Part shown: piece by piece, positions 35,347 to 47,865 of the stretch
How positions within the stretch are numbered: position 1 is the first letter of the stretch
How the letters are laid out: the number at the start of each line of letters is the position of its first letter
Assembly: GCA_025403435.1 (NCBI GenBank)
Contig: CM046347.1
Span: 21,660,177-21,724,176, forward strand
Origin: Artocarpus heterophyllus
Lineage: Eukaryota > Streptophyta > Magnoliopsida > Rosales > Moraceae
Direction: 5' to 3'
DNA: 64,000 nucleotides
The notes under the pieces: model-generated
Database searches by the model: none
Told to the model about the DNA's origin: nothing
The model's input: only the letters and a program-made list of their open reading frames with translations
Position numbers and translations under genes: made by a program

Positions 35347-37519
35347 TGATGGTCACGCCCAAAATATGTTTCTTCTTTAAACGACGGACGTATGTAGTAT
35401 AGAAAAGTTGTCGTATCCACAAGGAGATGAAAATTTGTACCTCGGCAAATTGATAAAAATAAACGGTCAAAAAGGCAAGCGATTTTTCAGAGCTAAGTTT
35501 AAAATGAAAGAAATATTTTTGTGGTTTTTATTCAAAATTTTAATTCAAAAGAAATGAAATTAAAACGGTGAAGCTTGGAGAATCCCTTGTATGTTTTGCA
35601 ACTGATATGGAATTTTAATTCTAATTATTAATTATCTAAAGTGTTTGATTTATTATATCTTATCTCATTAATTGCAAGCACATTTTACTAATTATATAGG
35701 TCAACCTAAATCGACAATATAGCAAGCCATAATGCAGTAAGGGTTTTCCTATAAAAACTAGCAAAATAATCATCTGTCACTAATGATTTGGTGCACTAAT
35801 TATGAAAATTATAACAGCTATCACTCAATTATAATTAACATAATTGTAGGATAGAAAAGATAATAACAAATCAAAGTTAATATATTTTAGTGGAATAAAT
35901 TTTTACATTAACTCCGGCAGCACTTCGTCTTATAAAATATCTAGAATCGACAATATAACAAGTCATACTGCAGTAAAAGACATTCCATAAAATTAAGCAT
36001 TATTTCATTATTATTAATATTAACTATGCAGCACAATTAAATTACATAAAGAAAGCATGACTAAATTTATGTAAAAATTGACAGCATAACAACATCAACA
36101 ATAATTATTCAAAACATAAAGATATAATTTATTCCACAAAATATAAGCATTACCACACAGATATAGAGTTAAAATCTATACCAAGATACTATGCATACAA
36201 GATCATCTCTCTGCCTCACCAGACACTCTACGCTATTTTAAGCATTATTTTATTATTATTTATTACCTAAGAAGATACTGCTGAGTCTAACTCAGCAGTA
36301 AGGAAAGGAAGGGGAAAGGAGGGCCAAAGGCCCGAAGGGATTATTTTTTCATGGGGCAATGCAAGGCTATTTATAGCCTTGAAAAATTATTGTATATTAC
36401 ATGTAATCATCATTTTTTCCTGTTGAAAGTTGACATTTTCGGATCAAATTGATCCTTTTTCTCCTCTTTTCTTCTTCGCGCTGGCCTTTCTTTAATGTGT
36501 GAGAATCTCGCTGAGATTCCGTGCTTCGTGGCATGAGAATGCGCCAAACCGGGATGATCTGGACCGTTAATTTCACGATCGAACGGCTACAAGAGACAAG
36601 AAAATTGGGTCCAGGCGGGACCAGTGGAAGCGCAATTATGGATCATCAGATTGGTCCAAGTATTCTCATCTAACGGCTGACAGAACACTGAAACTGAGCT
36701 TGCCCGCACATGATCCAAGACGGTCTGAGACACTCCACTGACACGCTGTAGCTTGTCGGCGCGTGTAACGCAAGCGCCAATCATATTTTGACACGTTGAC
36801 TGCGCCTCTGAGATTTCGTTGACGCACCGGATGACGCGTTGGCACGCGTCTCTTCCTCGGACGGCTGAGATTGATTTGCCAGTGAATCCAACGGCTCTCA
36901 TGATGCCACGAGTCCCATTTAATATAAATTCGAATTTCTTTTATCTTTTTGATGCATTTGATGTCCGATTTTATCCGTTTTGGTGTCGTTTTGTTTTTCC
37001 TCCAAATTTTAAATCTAAAAATCACAAACACACTAATATTAATTATTTTACAAACATAATATTTACAAAAATATTAAAAATATTTATTTTACATTAAAAC
37101 ACACAAAAATAAATAAAAACTTCTAAAATTTTCAGTCTCTTACGGTTTGACACAGATATAATTTTTATGACTTGAAAATATTTTTAGAAATTACTAAAAA
37201 TATAGTAAAATATATTTACAAATTTAAAACACACTATCAAATACTCTAAAACTCAAAATAAAATAACCGCATTATTTTTACGGCTTTGACTATTTACAGA
37301 CTAGACACTTATCTAACACACCAAAATGACTCTAAAAATTACTAACAATTCTATTAAGCATAAAAACACACTAAAAATACATTTTTAAACACATTTACAC
37401 ACTAAGACATAAAAATACTTATTAACACAAAATGCTACTAATTAGAGGATTTAATGAGAAATAAACGCATAAATAAATGATTTAAGCCATAGAAAATGTA
37501 CACTTTTATAATCTCATCA
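35347..37519 (-). repeat. 5' LTR of Athila element (2173 bp)
   Basis: Partner of 25652-27838. TATA box at 36368-36375 and as-1-like pair at 36820-36836. Differences from the 3' LTR are scattered, mostly transitions, plus small indels such as a shorter GTTTTGTT tract near 36990. Confidence 0.92.
36820..36836. promoter_or_regulatory. as-1-like motif, Athila 5' LTR
   Basis: TGACG-N7-TGACG, identical spacing to 27124-27140. This is the copy positioned to drive the element. Confidence 0.6.
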
Positions 37520-37524
37520 AACAA
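37520..37524. repeat. TSD AACAA, right copy (Athila)
   Basis: Identical to 25647-25651. Confidence 0.9.
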
Positions 37525-37867
37525 CATAACGTGTCATGAGCTCATCTTCTTGATTTTTGGACCTTCAGACAACTGTTAACCTCCATTGACCATGTTGGAT
37601 CATCATTGAATTGATACTTCTAATGGATGATAATTACCGTCGACTTGCAGGGACATTTTAACATCTAACATTACGTTCATCCTTTGACCTTTGCCTTCCC
37701 GTTGCTCATCCGGGTGTGCCGATATCAAAAGCTATGCCCAACATAAACACATATTCGTTAAATTCTAACTTTTCTTCTTACTTAACTTAAGTTACTTACT
37801 TGAGTCATGGTGCAACGAACATATGACAATGCGAGATGGGATGGAAGGATACTGCTCTGATACCACC
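37525..37867 (-). other. Family C interior, 5' side, with primer-binding site
   Basis: About 340 bp of non-coding leader. The minus strand reads TGGTATCAGAGC at 37854-37865, two bases inside the 5' LTR, matching initiator tRNA-Met. The remainder shows no coding potential. Confidence 0.8.
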
Positions 37868-40800
37868 TGTGATGACCCTCCTTTTTAGGCAGTCATTTAA
37901 CTTTTTTAAACATCGTTCTTAAACATTAATCTTACTTACTTAGCAAGAAAAATACTGAATTAATTTTTTTTTCCTTTTAACATTCTTTAAAACGTACTTA
38001 AAAATTGTTGCGACTTTTGTCGCCATTCAAGTTGAGACCTCGCTCAACACTTGCATTTAAAACCATTTCAAATCATTTCTTAAAACTTAATAAGAAACAT
38101 TTACTAAAACATAGCTTAAAACTTAACTTTATAATTATGTAAAGCATTTTGTAAAATATATCTTAAAACTTTGAAAATATTTCTTAAAACTATGATTTTC
38201 TTAAAACGTTGAAAACACTAAATCAAAGAGTGGATAACCTTTTCTTTGTGTGGCAGAAGCAAACTGTGGTGGTATCCATATCCAAATCATCGCATTTGTC
38301 CTATGTAGCACCCAGCTCTTCTAACAGGTCCTACTGGTCACCCATAAAACTACCTATAGCATGAAAAAACTTTTAATGAGCTTTTGCTCTGTAAGTTCAA
38401 ACATATCTCATAAATAATTTAAACATGCTTTAAAAAACTTCTCACATAAAAACCCTTCTCTTAAGACGTTTTGCATAAACTTTTTTCATAAATATTTCTA
38501 AAAATGTTTTTCATAAACATTTATGAATACGTTTTTCATAAACGTTTTTCATAAAACATTTCTTGAACGTTTTTAAACCTTTTCTTGTAAACATAAAAAT
38601 GTTCTTAAAACATCATTTATAAACCTTTTCTTGTAAACATAAAAATGTTTTTCATAAACACTTAACATAAAATATTTCTCAAAATGTTTTTCATAAGCAT
38701 TTAACGTAAATACTTATAATAAGGAATACAAGCAAATTCATAATGCATGATTCCAATTATGCTCAATTATGAGCATTTTATGAACATTCTACAAACTTAA
38801 ACATTCATTTCTTTTTTAACCTTTATCCTTGTTTCTTAACTTTCTTTATCTTATAACCTTTAGTGTTTGTACCAACATCTTTAATCATGAGATCATAAAC
38901 ATAATGCTTCCCTTGTGGAAGACTTGAGACCATCGAACATCGAGGTCATGTACCTCACATCTAGAAGGTCAAACTTTAACTTTACTTGTGTACCACACAT
39001 CTAGGAAGTCACAACTTTAACTTTACTTTCAGTACCTCACAATAAGGAGGTTGGTACGACGCTTTCTTTTTATTACCCTTACTTTACCTTCTTTTTAACG
39101 TTAGTGAGCATATCAAATGCTAACTCATTATATGCAAACACATTTGTAAATCATAACTGTTCTCTTAAAAATTTATTGCATAACAAATGCAATCAATAAA
39201 CTTATAACTTAAACCGTAAAACTTTGTGCATTAACAAAACGCTATCATATTTTAAAAACAATAATTAGAAATACACTGCAAATCTTAATTTAAATTTTAA
39301 AACCTTTTGCATAATAAATGCACACATTATTTTAAATCAACTTGCTTGACAATTGCAAACACATTTACAAACATATACATAAACATTTAAAAATCATTTA
39401 CTTCGTGCTGTAGATCAGGTCTGAACTTACCTGGACTTAACTCTAATGTTCTCTTTTCCATTCCTTTTCCTTTCCTTAGTCGGCTTCTGTGTCCTGATGA
39501 AACGACAGCCTACTTATTAGTTAATTTTCTTTATTATCAATCCACTTGATTGATAATTTAACTTAAACCTTAAAACATTCATTCCTTTTTACTTAACTTA
39601 GTATACTATAGGTTTACCCTTCTTTTTACTTTGTACGCCGCTACTTTTAACTTGATAACCCGCTAGGTTACCATACTCTTTACTTAATTCCGTAACCTAT
39701 CGGATTATCACTTTTTTTACTTATCTCTGTAACCCTACCTTTTTCTTTACTTGAACAGCCCTTATTAAATTTCTTATCCCATCTAATGGTTTCATTACCT
39801 AACGTATTACAAAACATTTTCTGTATAAGAACGTTATGCTAAATCGGTGTGTTCAACTCCGTTCTAGCCGTTTTCTCAAAAATGACGATTTTACCCTTAA
39901 CAGGTTTTTCATCCATTTTGTAACTCTATAAAACCCATTGCTTAATTTTAGCATTCTATTACCTACATATTATAGAAAAATTTCCACTAAGGAATGTTTC
40001 CCAACATCAGGCATTTCGGGTTTGTTTTGGCCTTTTTTACAAAATGACCATTTTGCCCCTACATTTTTCTTTCATTCTTTTCTTTGACTAAATTTTGAAT
40101 CCTTTTGCATCCTTAATTACTTACTACCTACAGCAGTGTAAGAATTCAACATTTCTTGGTGAAAACCCAATTTTCACATGATTTTATGGTTTTGGCTCGG
40201 AACACAAAAATATTTACATTTTTGGCCCCGGAACCAAAAATAATCTTTTTAAACCATTAGTCCTCATTTTTCAAGCGGATCAGATTTTCTTAAAGTACCT
40301 TACCCAAATTCCTCTTGTAGAAGGACGTTTTTGCCCCTTAAAGATTTTTTTTAACTTTAACAAATTTTGTAAAATTCATAACTCTTAAACCAGGCAAAAT
40401 TTTAAGAAACTGTTTGCGTTGTCTTAATAGTTTTAACGAGTTCTACAACTTTCATGTTGTAACTTTTTTGAAATTCTAATATTTAGGTAGACCTTTTGGC
40501 TGATTTTTGAATCTGCTGAGACTTTTTTACAATTTAGTCCCTTTTGAAATTTCACCAAAACCCTTACTTTCTTCTTTCTATCATCATCATCAACAACATA
40601 TAACATAAAATAACCATGCCATAATGTCCATTTTACATGCCATGGCTTAAACATTTCGTCAAACACTTTGTATACATAAAAACATAAACTTTTCAAGTAT
40701 AAAGTTTAGAATTTACCTAAACTTTGTCAGTCTTTTTGATCCCCCACTTGTGCAATTAAACTTGCTTAGATTCCTTTGTCATAAACCATGACAAAATTCT

Positions 40801-41787
40801 ATCAAAAACCCATCCATAACTTTGAATAAAAATCACTAAATCCCTTAGAAAAAGTTTAGAAATTTACCTCCAAAGTTGTAAAACTTTGCACTAAAACTTT
40901 TGTGCTTGCTTTAATCATGATTTGAAGAATTGTATTCATTAAACTTTGATAGAAAAATTGCCCAAAGGGTTGTTGGGTCCATGGGGAAAAACTGAGAATT
41001 TTTCTTTTCTTTTTTTTCTTTCTTTCTTTCCTTCCTTCCTTCCTTCCTTTGCATGTTTTGCTCCCTCTCTTTTTTTTTCTTCTTGCACGTTGGAGACCTA
41101 CAGTAATGGTCTCTTATATCATGACTTGATTCACCTTTTTTCTTTTCTTTTCTTCTCTTTTTTTTTTTAAATAAAAAGGTCATAAGTCACCTAGTAATCA
41201 ATTAGGTTCCTTCGGGTGGCCAAACATGATTGGGCACATTAGTGGATGTGGTGGCCCAATCAAAACCTCCAAGGTGTCCCACTAAACTTTTTACGTAGTC
41301 TAAGTTTATACTGATAGTATTTTTCTTATACTGTCGGTATTTTTTTTCATACAATTCATGAGGTCCCTTAACCTCCAATACTTATCCACATCTATCACAT
41401 AATGAAATTTCAATATTATCTAATTTTGTATGGTCTAAATTTATACTGGCAGTATTTTTTATACTGTCAGTATATTTTTTATACTACTATAGCATTCCTT
41501 ATTCATCCATATTATCTAAACAGTATTATTCCTACATTGATTTAACTTAAACCGTCTAATTTATGTACTGCATAACCTTAAACAGTCCAATTCCTACACT
41601 GTATTACTTTTACAGTGTAATTTTCATATTGTATAACTTTATCAGTGTACTTCCTTACACTGCATTATTCTAATACTGTATAATTTTTCATATTATTATA
41701 CAGTATTTTTTCTTAAGCTATATTTTTGTCTTACATAATCTTTAACTTATTGCTTTTTTAATGTATTGATAATGCTCAGGTGTTATA
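37868..41787 (-). repeat. 5' LTR of family C (3920 bp)
   Basis: On the + strand it runs from TGTGATGACCC to GGTGTTATA, the last bases corrupted from TGTTACA. It is longer than its partner mainly because it keeps the segment at about 40454-41111. The same internal arrays occur at about 38460-38710, 38948-39054 and 41520-41650. It ends at the ACACA TSD and re-enters copy III gag. Confidence 0.85.
40454..41111. other. ~660-bp segment present in one family C LTR only
   Basis: The left LTR jumps from CTACAACTTTC directly to TTATATCATGACTTG with a short T-rich filler. The right LTR has ~660 bp between these points, including a pyrimidine microsatellite with CTTT and CTTC repeats at about 41005-41058. 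LTRs are identical at insertion, so this is most simply a later deletion in the left copy. Confidence 0.75.
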
Positions 41788-41792
41788 ACACA
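41788..41792. repeat. TSD ACACA, right copy (family C)
   Basis: Matches ACCCA at 21649-21653 at 4 of 5 positions. Confidence 0.65.
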
Positions 41793-41898
41793 TGACTAAC
41801 ATCATATGCTCCTTCACAGAAGTCTTCGGTCTTTGTTCGAAGTTCAAAAGTTTTTGAAGTGCTCCATGCCATTTTGTTACAGCTTGGCCTCCAAGCAT
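41793..41898 (-). pseudogene. Copy III gag, middle fragment
   Basis: 106 bp of gag sandwiched between the family C insertion and the copy IV compound. It matches 9527-9630 (copy II) and 47455-47560 (copy IV) by eye. The same gag continues at 21653 on one side and 55317 on the other. Confidence 0.85.
41894..41898. repeat. TSD AGCAT, left copy (copy IV compound)
   Basis: Pairs with AACAT at 55312-55316 (4 of 5 bases). The uninterrupted gag of other copies reads CCAAACATG here. Confidence 0.7.
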
Positions 41899-43903
41899 TG
41901 TTGAAAAAATAGTACGCAGCGAAATTTTAAAAATTTTATATCAGAGTATTTTCCAAAACACGGGTTTGACATGCTATATGCATAAATTAACCAAATCTTA
42001 CTAACCTTTGAATGCCAAAAAGCTCTTGCAATCAGTGAAGAGAAGTAACATTCCAGAAAGACCTCAGCCAACTGGCCTTCTTTGCTATTCACTATCCACG
42101 ATCGGAGTGAGTGTGGGCTCACACGTACAGCTCTTCCGCTGGATGACTCTCTCTCTAATTAATTGAGAGAACCCAGAGCTAGTGTTCGTGATTTATGAAC
42201 AAAAGCTCTTAGGGAGTTTTAGATTCTCACTAGCAGAGTATCACTCTTAATCTCTCAATTGATCTGAATAACTTATTTGAATTACTCTCTATTTATAGAG
42301 GTTGAGTCTAGGGTCAGTCCTTATCAGATTAGGTCACAAAAATTTGAATCATAATCAAATTTAGATCAATATTTGATAAAATCTGCATGAAAAAGCATAA
42401 TCTATTTTCCCTGCATCGATAGGCTGAGCTTGCCCCATCGGCAGGCCGAACTAGAAGATCGGCATGCCAAACTACCGAAAAAAATCTCAGCGAATCTTTT
42501 ATTTTCCACCCAAGATTCTATAGGATAAAGTCTCAGTTTTAATTCAAATAACCCAATAGAAAAGCTATCTAATTAAAACAACTTTATTTAGACAATCACT
42601 AGGAAAATAAATGAATTCCTAATAACTCTACAAATTTATCTTGATTTAATTTATTCAAAATTAAATCAACCAATAAACAGACAAGAATTATCCGATCCCA
42701 ATAATTCAACAAGTTTATCTTTAATTAATTTTATCACATAATTAATTCAACATATAAACAGACATGAATTATTTGATTCTTCCAAATTTCAACCACTCTA
42801 ATAAATCTGACATAAGTCACCAATTATTGGAAAAGCACACCCTATCGTTATAGGATGTTGTGAGTTAGCAAAGGGGACCAAATGGACCTATATAGTTCAA
42901 GCTCCCGATAATTACGAAACCCAATATCCCAGATATATATTTCATAATTATCAACTCTAACGTTGCTCCACTAAAAGCTTGGAGCTGCACTCTCGAACTG
43001 CATAGAATTACAAAGCCCGTATAGCTAAGTCACCATGATATATCATAGTGCATCGTATCCCCATAGGATTATCCATAACCGACTAAGGACAAGTTCTATC
43101 TTACCTTCCCGATAATTTTTATCTTACGTTCCATTATCTCACCATCAGAAAACTTACCATCCAAAGACAATATACCATTCGGTTACACCTATGTATCCAA
43201 ATGGTTGAGTGCTCCAGTTTTTCAATTACAGGATAACGCATATAAGAGGATATTACTACTTCTAAAGAGGAGCTATGGATTCTATATCTATGAATAACAG
43301 TTCTATGCCATCAAGAGTCATGCCTCCAACGTACCGGCATGCATATCACTATTAAGATGTGGGTGTCACCCTTTGGTACATCAAATGACAAAAGTCAAGC
43401 AACGGCCCCATTATTCATCTTAGGATTAAGATACAATACAAATGATTGTCTAAAGTGAATCGATTTGCCGAGGCAAAATTATTAATCCAAATCAATTCAC
43501 TTTATGTCCTAATCCAACACATCGTCACCTATGACAACGTGCCAATGTTTCTATTCATGGAGTCCACCTTCGATGGCCAAGACAAACCATCTCCCAATTG
43601 GGATATAGACAACATAACCATCTTTACATGAATAAAGCGCTCAACTTTATTCCCTCGATTGTGGATCTTATGATTTAGATCGTCACCTTAAGAATTGTGT
43701 CTTCTGCATAATCTGTCCATCATATGCCTAATTCTTAAAGGTTTAGACTGACAGTCTCAGACTATTATTTGCTTAACATACATTCAACAAATATGAACGT
43801 AAAGAGGACAAGATTTGGTATATAACAATAAATAAATTCTTTATTGATAAAAATGTCTCAAAAAACTTATTATATTTTTACTCCTTAGGGCATACATATC
43901 TAA
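41899..43903 (-). repeat. 3' LTR of copy IV (2005 bp)
   Basis: On the minus strand it starts at 43903 with TTAGATATG, having lost about three bases at the LTR start. It ends TTTTTTCAACA at 41899. The three-unit dyad array is at 42416-42470 (centres 42421.5, 42443.5, 42464.5). TATAAATA is at 42290-42297. Confidence 0.9.
42416..42470 (-). promoter_or_regulatory. U3 dyad array, three units, copy IV 3' LTR
   Basis: Spacings are 22 and 21 bp. The nearest centre is 124.5 bp from the TATA box. Confidence 0.78.
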
Positions 43904-43914
43904 TCTCCCACCTA

Positions 43915-46900
43915 CACTAAGTGAGCAAATATGACAAATCTCGCATCCCTATAGCTTCCACATGCATCTTGAAGACTCTCCTAGTAAGTGTCTTCGTAAA
44001 TGGATCAGCTAAATTGTCCTCTTACGCGATCTTGCACACCGTGACATGCCGCCCTCAACGATGTCCTTTATCACATGATACTTCCGATCAATATGCTTAC
44101 TCTTCTTGTGAAATCTTGGTTCCTTAGCATTAACTACCACTACACTGTTGTCACAGTATAGTGATACTGTCTTATCCATACCAGGAACTACCTCAAGATC
44201 CCTAAGGAACTTACGGAGCCACACTGCTTCTTTCAACGCATCACTAGCTGCCACATACTCGGCCTCCATCGTTGAATCCAAAGTGCAATCTTGCTTCACA
44301 CGTCTCCAATTGATGGCACCGCCACCAAGAGTAAACACAAAACCCAAAGTCCATTTCTTAGAATCCAGATAGGATTGAAAATCTGAGTTTGTATATCCTA
44401 GAGGAGTCAAGTCCTCACCTGAATATACAAGCATATACCCTCGAGTCCTTCTTAGGTACTTGAAAATATGCTTTACCACAACCCAATGGTTCGGTCCTGG
44501 ATCCGCCTGAAATCGACTTACAATCTCGACTGCATAACAAATATCTGGTCGTGTGCAAAGCATGGCATAAATGAGACTACCCACTGTTGAAGCATAAGGC
44601 ACCTTCTTCATGTATTCTCTTTCTTCCTCAGACTTTGGAGAGTCTTTCTTAGAAAGAGTAATTCCAAACCTAGATGGTTGCCCACCTTTCTTGGAATCTT
44701 GCATTGCAAACCTCTTGAGAATTTTATCTATGTAGTCAGCCTAAGACAAAGCTATCATTTTGTTCTTCCTATCCCGAAAGATCTAGATACTGAGAACAAA
44801 ATTAGCCTCACCCAAGTCCTTCATGTCAAATTGCTTGGTCAACCATAATTTGACTGATGACAACACCCCAATATCATTGCCAATTAGCAGAATGTCATCT
44901 ATTTAGAGCAGTAGAAAAACCACCTTCCCATCTTTAATGTGTTTGTAAACACATGGCTCATCCACATTTTGTGAGAACCCATAAGTCTTGATCACCTGAT
45001 CAAATCTTATGTTCCAAGAACGAGAAGCCTGCTTAAGTCCATAAATTGACTTTAGCAGCTTACAAACCTTACCCTCTTAACCCTTGACCTTGAACCCATC
45101 AGATTGTTCCATATAAATGGACTCATCAAGATAGCTATTTAAAATCATCTTGACATCCATCTGTCAAATCTCGTAGTCGGGAGTGGCAGCTATGGACAAG
45201 AGAATCCGGATGGATTTGAGCATGGCTATAGGCGAAAAGGTTTCCTCAAAACTGATTCCTTCCTTTGTGTATAACCCTTAGCTACCAGTCTAGCCTTAAA
45301 GGTTTCGACCTTTCCATCCACTCCTCTTTTTTGCTTGTAGATCCACTTATACCCTATGGGTTTTACCCCTCCGGGAAGATCCATAAGGTCCCAGACCTGA
45401 TTAGTCTCCATAGATTTCATCTCTGTGTTCATGGCCTCTGTCTAGAGTTTTGAATCAACATCCTCTATAGCTTCTGTGTAAGTATAAGGATCCTTTTCAT
45501 GTACATCTGGTTCAGTCAAGAAGACCTCTCCATTGAACATATACCTCTTAGGTTGACGCCCGATCCTCCTACTACGTCGAAGCCCCTTAGGTTTTTGTTC
45601 AGGTTCGGTTGGTTTTTCTACATTGATCGGAACGGTTTCATTCGAAACCCCTGGAGTGATCGGATCACTTCTTAACTCCTTAAGCACCACTTTGCATTGA
45701 GGTTTAAAGTCATCCATGTAACTCTCCTAAAGGAAAGTTACATTAGTTAAAACCATGACTTTATTTTCCTTTGGGTTATAGAAATAATCCCCTTTAGTCC
45801 CTTTTGGATATCCTACAAATACAGAAACTTTTGAACGTGCCTCCAACTTATTCGCATCCTTAAACAGGACATGAGCCAGACATCCCCATATGCAAATATG
45901 GTTTAAGGATGTCTTCTTGTGCGTCCACAACTTGTGAGGAGTTTTAGGGACCGATTTTGAAGGTACATTGTTAAAAAGATAACATGCGGTTTGTAGTGCG
46001 TATCCCCAAAAGGATAAAGGTAATGATGAATAACTCATCATGGACTTGATCATGTCCAATAAAGTCCTATTTCTTTTCTCCGTACGCCATTCTACTATGG
46101 AGTGCTCAGCGTAGTCAAATGGGATAAAATCCTATACTCTAATAAGTGTCCCAAGAACTCATATGAAAGGTATTCTCCACCACGATTGGATCGAAGTGCC
46201 TTTTTAGGTCTACCCAATTGCTTTTCCACTTCAGCCCGAAACTCCCTAAACATGTCAAAAGTTTCGCTTTTGTGGTGCATTAGGTACACATACCCATACC
46301 TTGAGTAATCATCAATAAAAGTGACAAAGTACTCATATCCCCCTCGTGCCCGAATGTTCATTGGTCCAATAACATCACTATGCACAAGTTCTAAAACCCC
46401 TTCGACCCTATTGCCCTTAGACCCAAATGGTCTTTTGGTCATTTTACCCTCCAAACAAGATTCACATTGAGGTATAGATTCCACTTTTAAGTGAGTTAAA
46501 GGTCCATCCCTTACCAACCTTTGAATACTATTCAGGTTAATATGACCAAGGCACAAATGCCAAAGATAAGTCATATTAGAGTAAGAAGTTTTAAGTCTTT
46601 TAGAGTCATTATCATTCATCTCAGCATTAAGTAGCAAGTCCATCTTAGGTTTGATAAAATATAGATTATTTTGCATCCATCTAGAACAGATAAAAGATTT
46701 GTTTTTACGAATCACCACTTTATTATTAAAAGAAAACAAATAGGAGTCTTTAAATAAACAATCTATAGAAATTAAATTCCTTTTAAATTTAGGAACATAA
46801 AAACAATCTTGCAAAATTAAATTCCTATAATTATCAAAATAAAGATGGACGTCTCCCACTGCTTCCGCTAAGACCAAGGATCCATCGTCCATCTGAAGCG

Positions 46901-47865
46901 TGAAGTCTTCATGTAGCATACTTCTCATTTCTTTGAACCCCTATAGAGAAACACATACATGATTAGTTGCACCGGAATCTGCGATCCAAATGTCACTAGA
47001 TTCCTCAACCAAACAAGTTTCTAAATACAGAAGATCAAACCTACCTCCTTTGGAAAGGAAGTCCTTGCAATGCTTCTTGATATGCCCGACCTTCCCACAG
47101 AAGAAGCACTTAAGCTTCTTCGGGTTCTTCTTCTTCTTTTTCTTGCTCTTGTTACTAGCAGGAATAGAAGATTTCTCATTCTTGGCCCGTTGCTTCTTTC
47201 CATTCCCAGAGTTGGGGTTGGAACCAGAAGCAGTCACCATGTTGGCCTCTCCATCCGCAAGAGACTCCCTGATCAGCAGTTCGAACTCCTGAAACTATTT
47301 CATTAATTCTGTTAAGGTCATATCCTGTCTATTGCTTAAATTAAAAGTAGCTCTAAATAGAATAAATTCCTTTGACAGAGTCTTAAAGACCATAGTCATC
47401 TGAGTTTTAGCATTGATGTTGGCTCCATTAGTTTGATCCTCAGCGAGGTAACCCATGATCAACATCATGTGCTCCTTTACAGATGTCCCTGGCCTCTACT
47501 TACAGTTAAGAAGTTTCCAAAGCACCCTTTGCCACTTTGTTATGGCCTAGCCTCCAAACATGTTTTCAAGATTATTCAAGATCTGCTTTGCAGTCTTATA
47601 ATCTTCATGTTGAGCCTGCAGCACGTTATTCATGCTAGCCATGGCATAGCAGCGGGCCTAATCGTTTGCATCTTTCCAGCGATGGTGCGCTTGGAATTGC
47701 TCATTGGTGGAATCTCCTGTAGGCTCTGGAGGACAAGGGGTTGTCAGCATAAATTTCAATTTCTCAAAAGAGAGAACGATATCCAGGTTCTATTTCCAAT
47801 CATTATAATTCTCTCCGGTTAATAGGTTTTTTGTCAAGTATCGAAGATAAAGCGTTTTTAGACAT
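43915..47865 (-). pseudogene. Ty1/copia gag-pol, copy IV (inactivated)
   Basis: Start ATG at 47865 (minus). The gag zinc knuckle CFFCGKVGHIKKHC and protease motif DSGATNH are intact. Integrase has HLCLGHINLN and CESCLEGK, but the second catalytic Asp is changed (SDRGG to SNRGG, codon at 46185-46187). RT has many stops between 44705 and 45225, and the YVDD box reads stop-IDD (44894-44905). RNase H is open over about 231 codons (44009-44704). Its polypurine tract GGTGGGAGA lies at 43904-43913. It is less decayed than copy III, its host. Confidence 0.9.

Larger units (their letters stand above)
25652..37519 (-). mobile_element. Family D: Athila-type Ty3/gypsy retrotransposon (11,868 bp)
   Basis: A structurally complete element with LTRs at 25652-27838 and 35347-37519, a tRNA-Asp primer site, a single gag-pol frame, a polypurine tract and a perfect 5-bp TSD (AACAA). 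The LTRs start TGATGAGA and end GACCATCA on the minus strand. By eye they differ at a few per cent, mostly by transitions. Gag type, primer tRNA and the long untranslated region after integrase place it in the Athila lineage. It inserted into the interior of the family C element and is one of the youngest insertions here. No env-like frame is preserved. Confidence 0.93.
21654..41787 (-). mobile_element. Family C: LARD-like non-autonomous Ty3/gypsy element (~8.3 kb plus an 11.9-kb insert)
   Basis: Two related LTRs (21654-24897 and 37868-41787) enclose only about 1.1 kb of own interior once the nested Athila element is removed. On the minus strand the LTR begins TGTAACACCC and ends GGGTCGTCACA. 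The primer site is TGGTATCAGAGC. The 3' end reads AGGAATGGTAGAT before the LTR. These are features of chromovirus (Tekay/Del-like) elements. No protease, RT or integrase is detectable. Long LTRs with a non-coding interior define LARDs, which depend on enzymes from relatives. Internal deletion of a coding element is the alternative. Confidence 0.82.

Noticed and set aside
40911..41183. Lys-rich 90-codon frame near the family C microsatellite
   Set aside because: It is composed of translated AAG/GAA/AAA microsatellite with no other coding signal.
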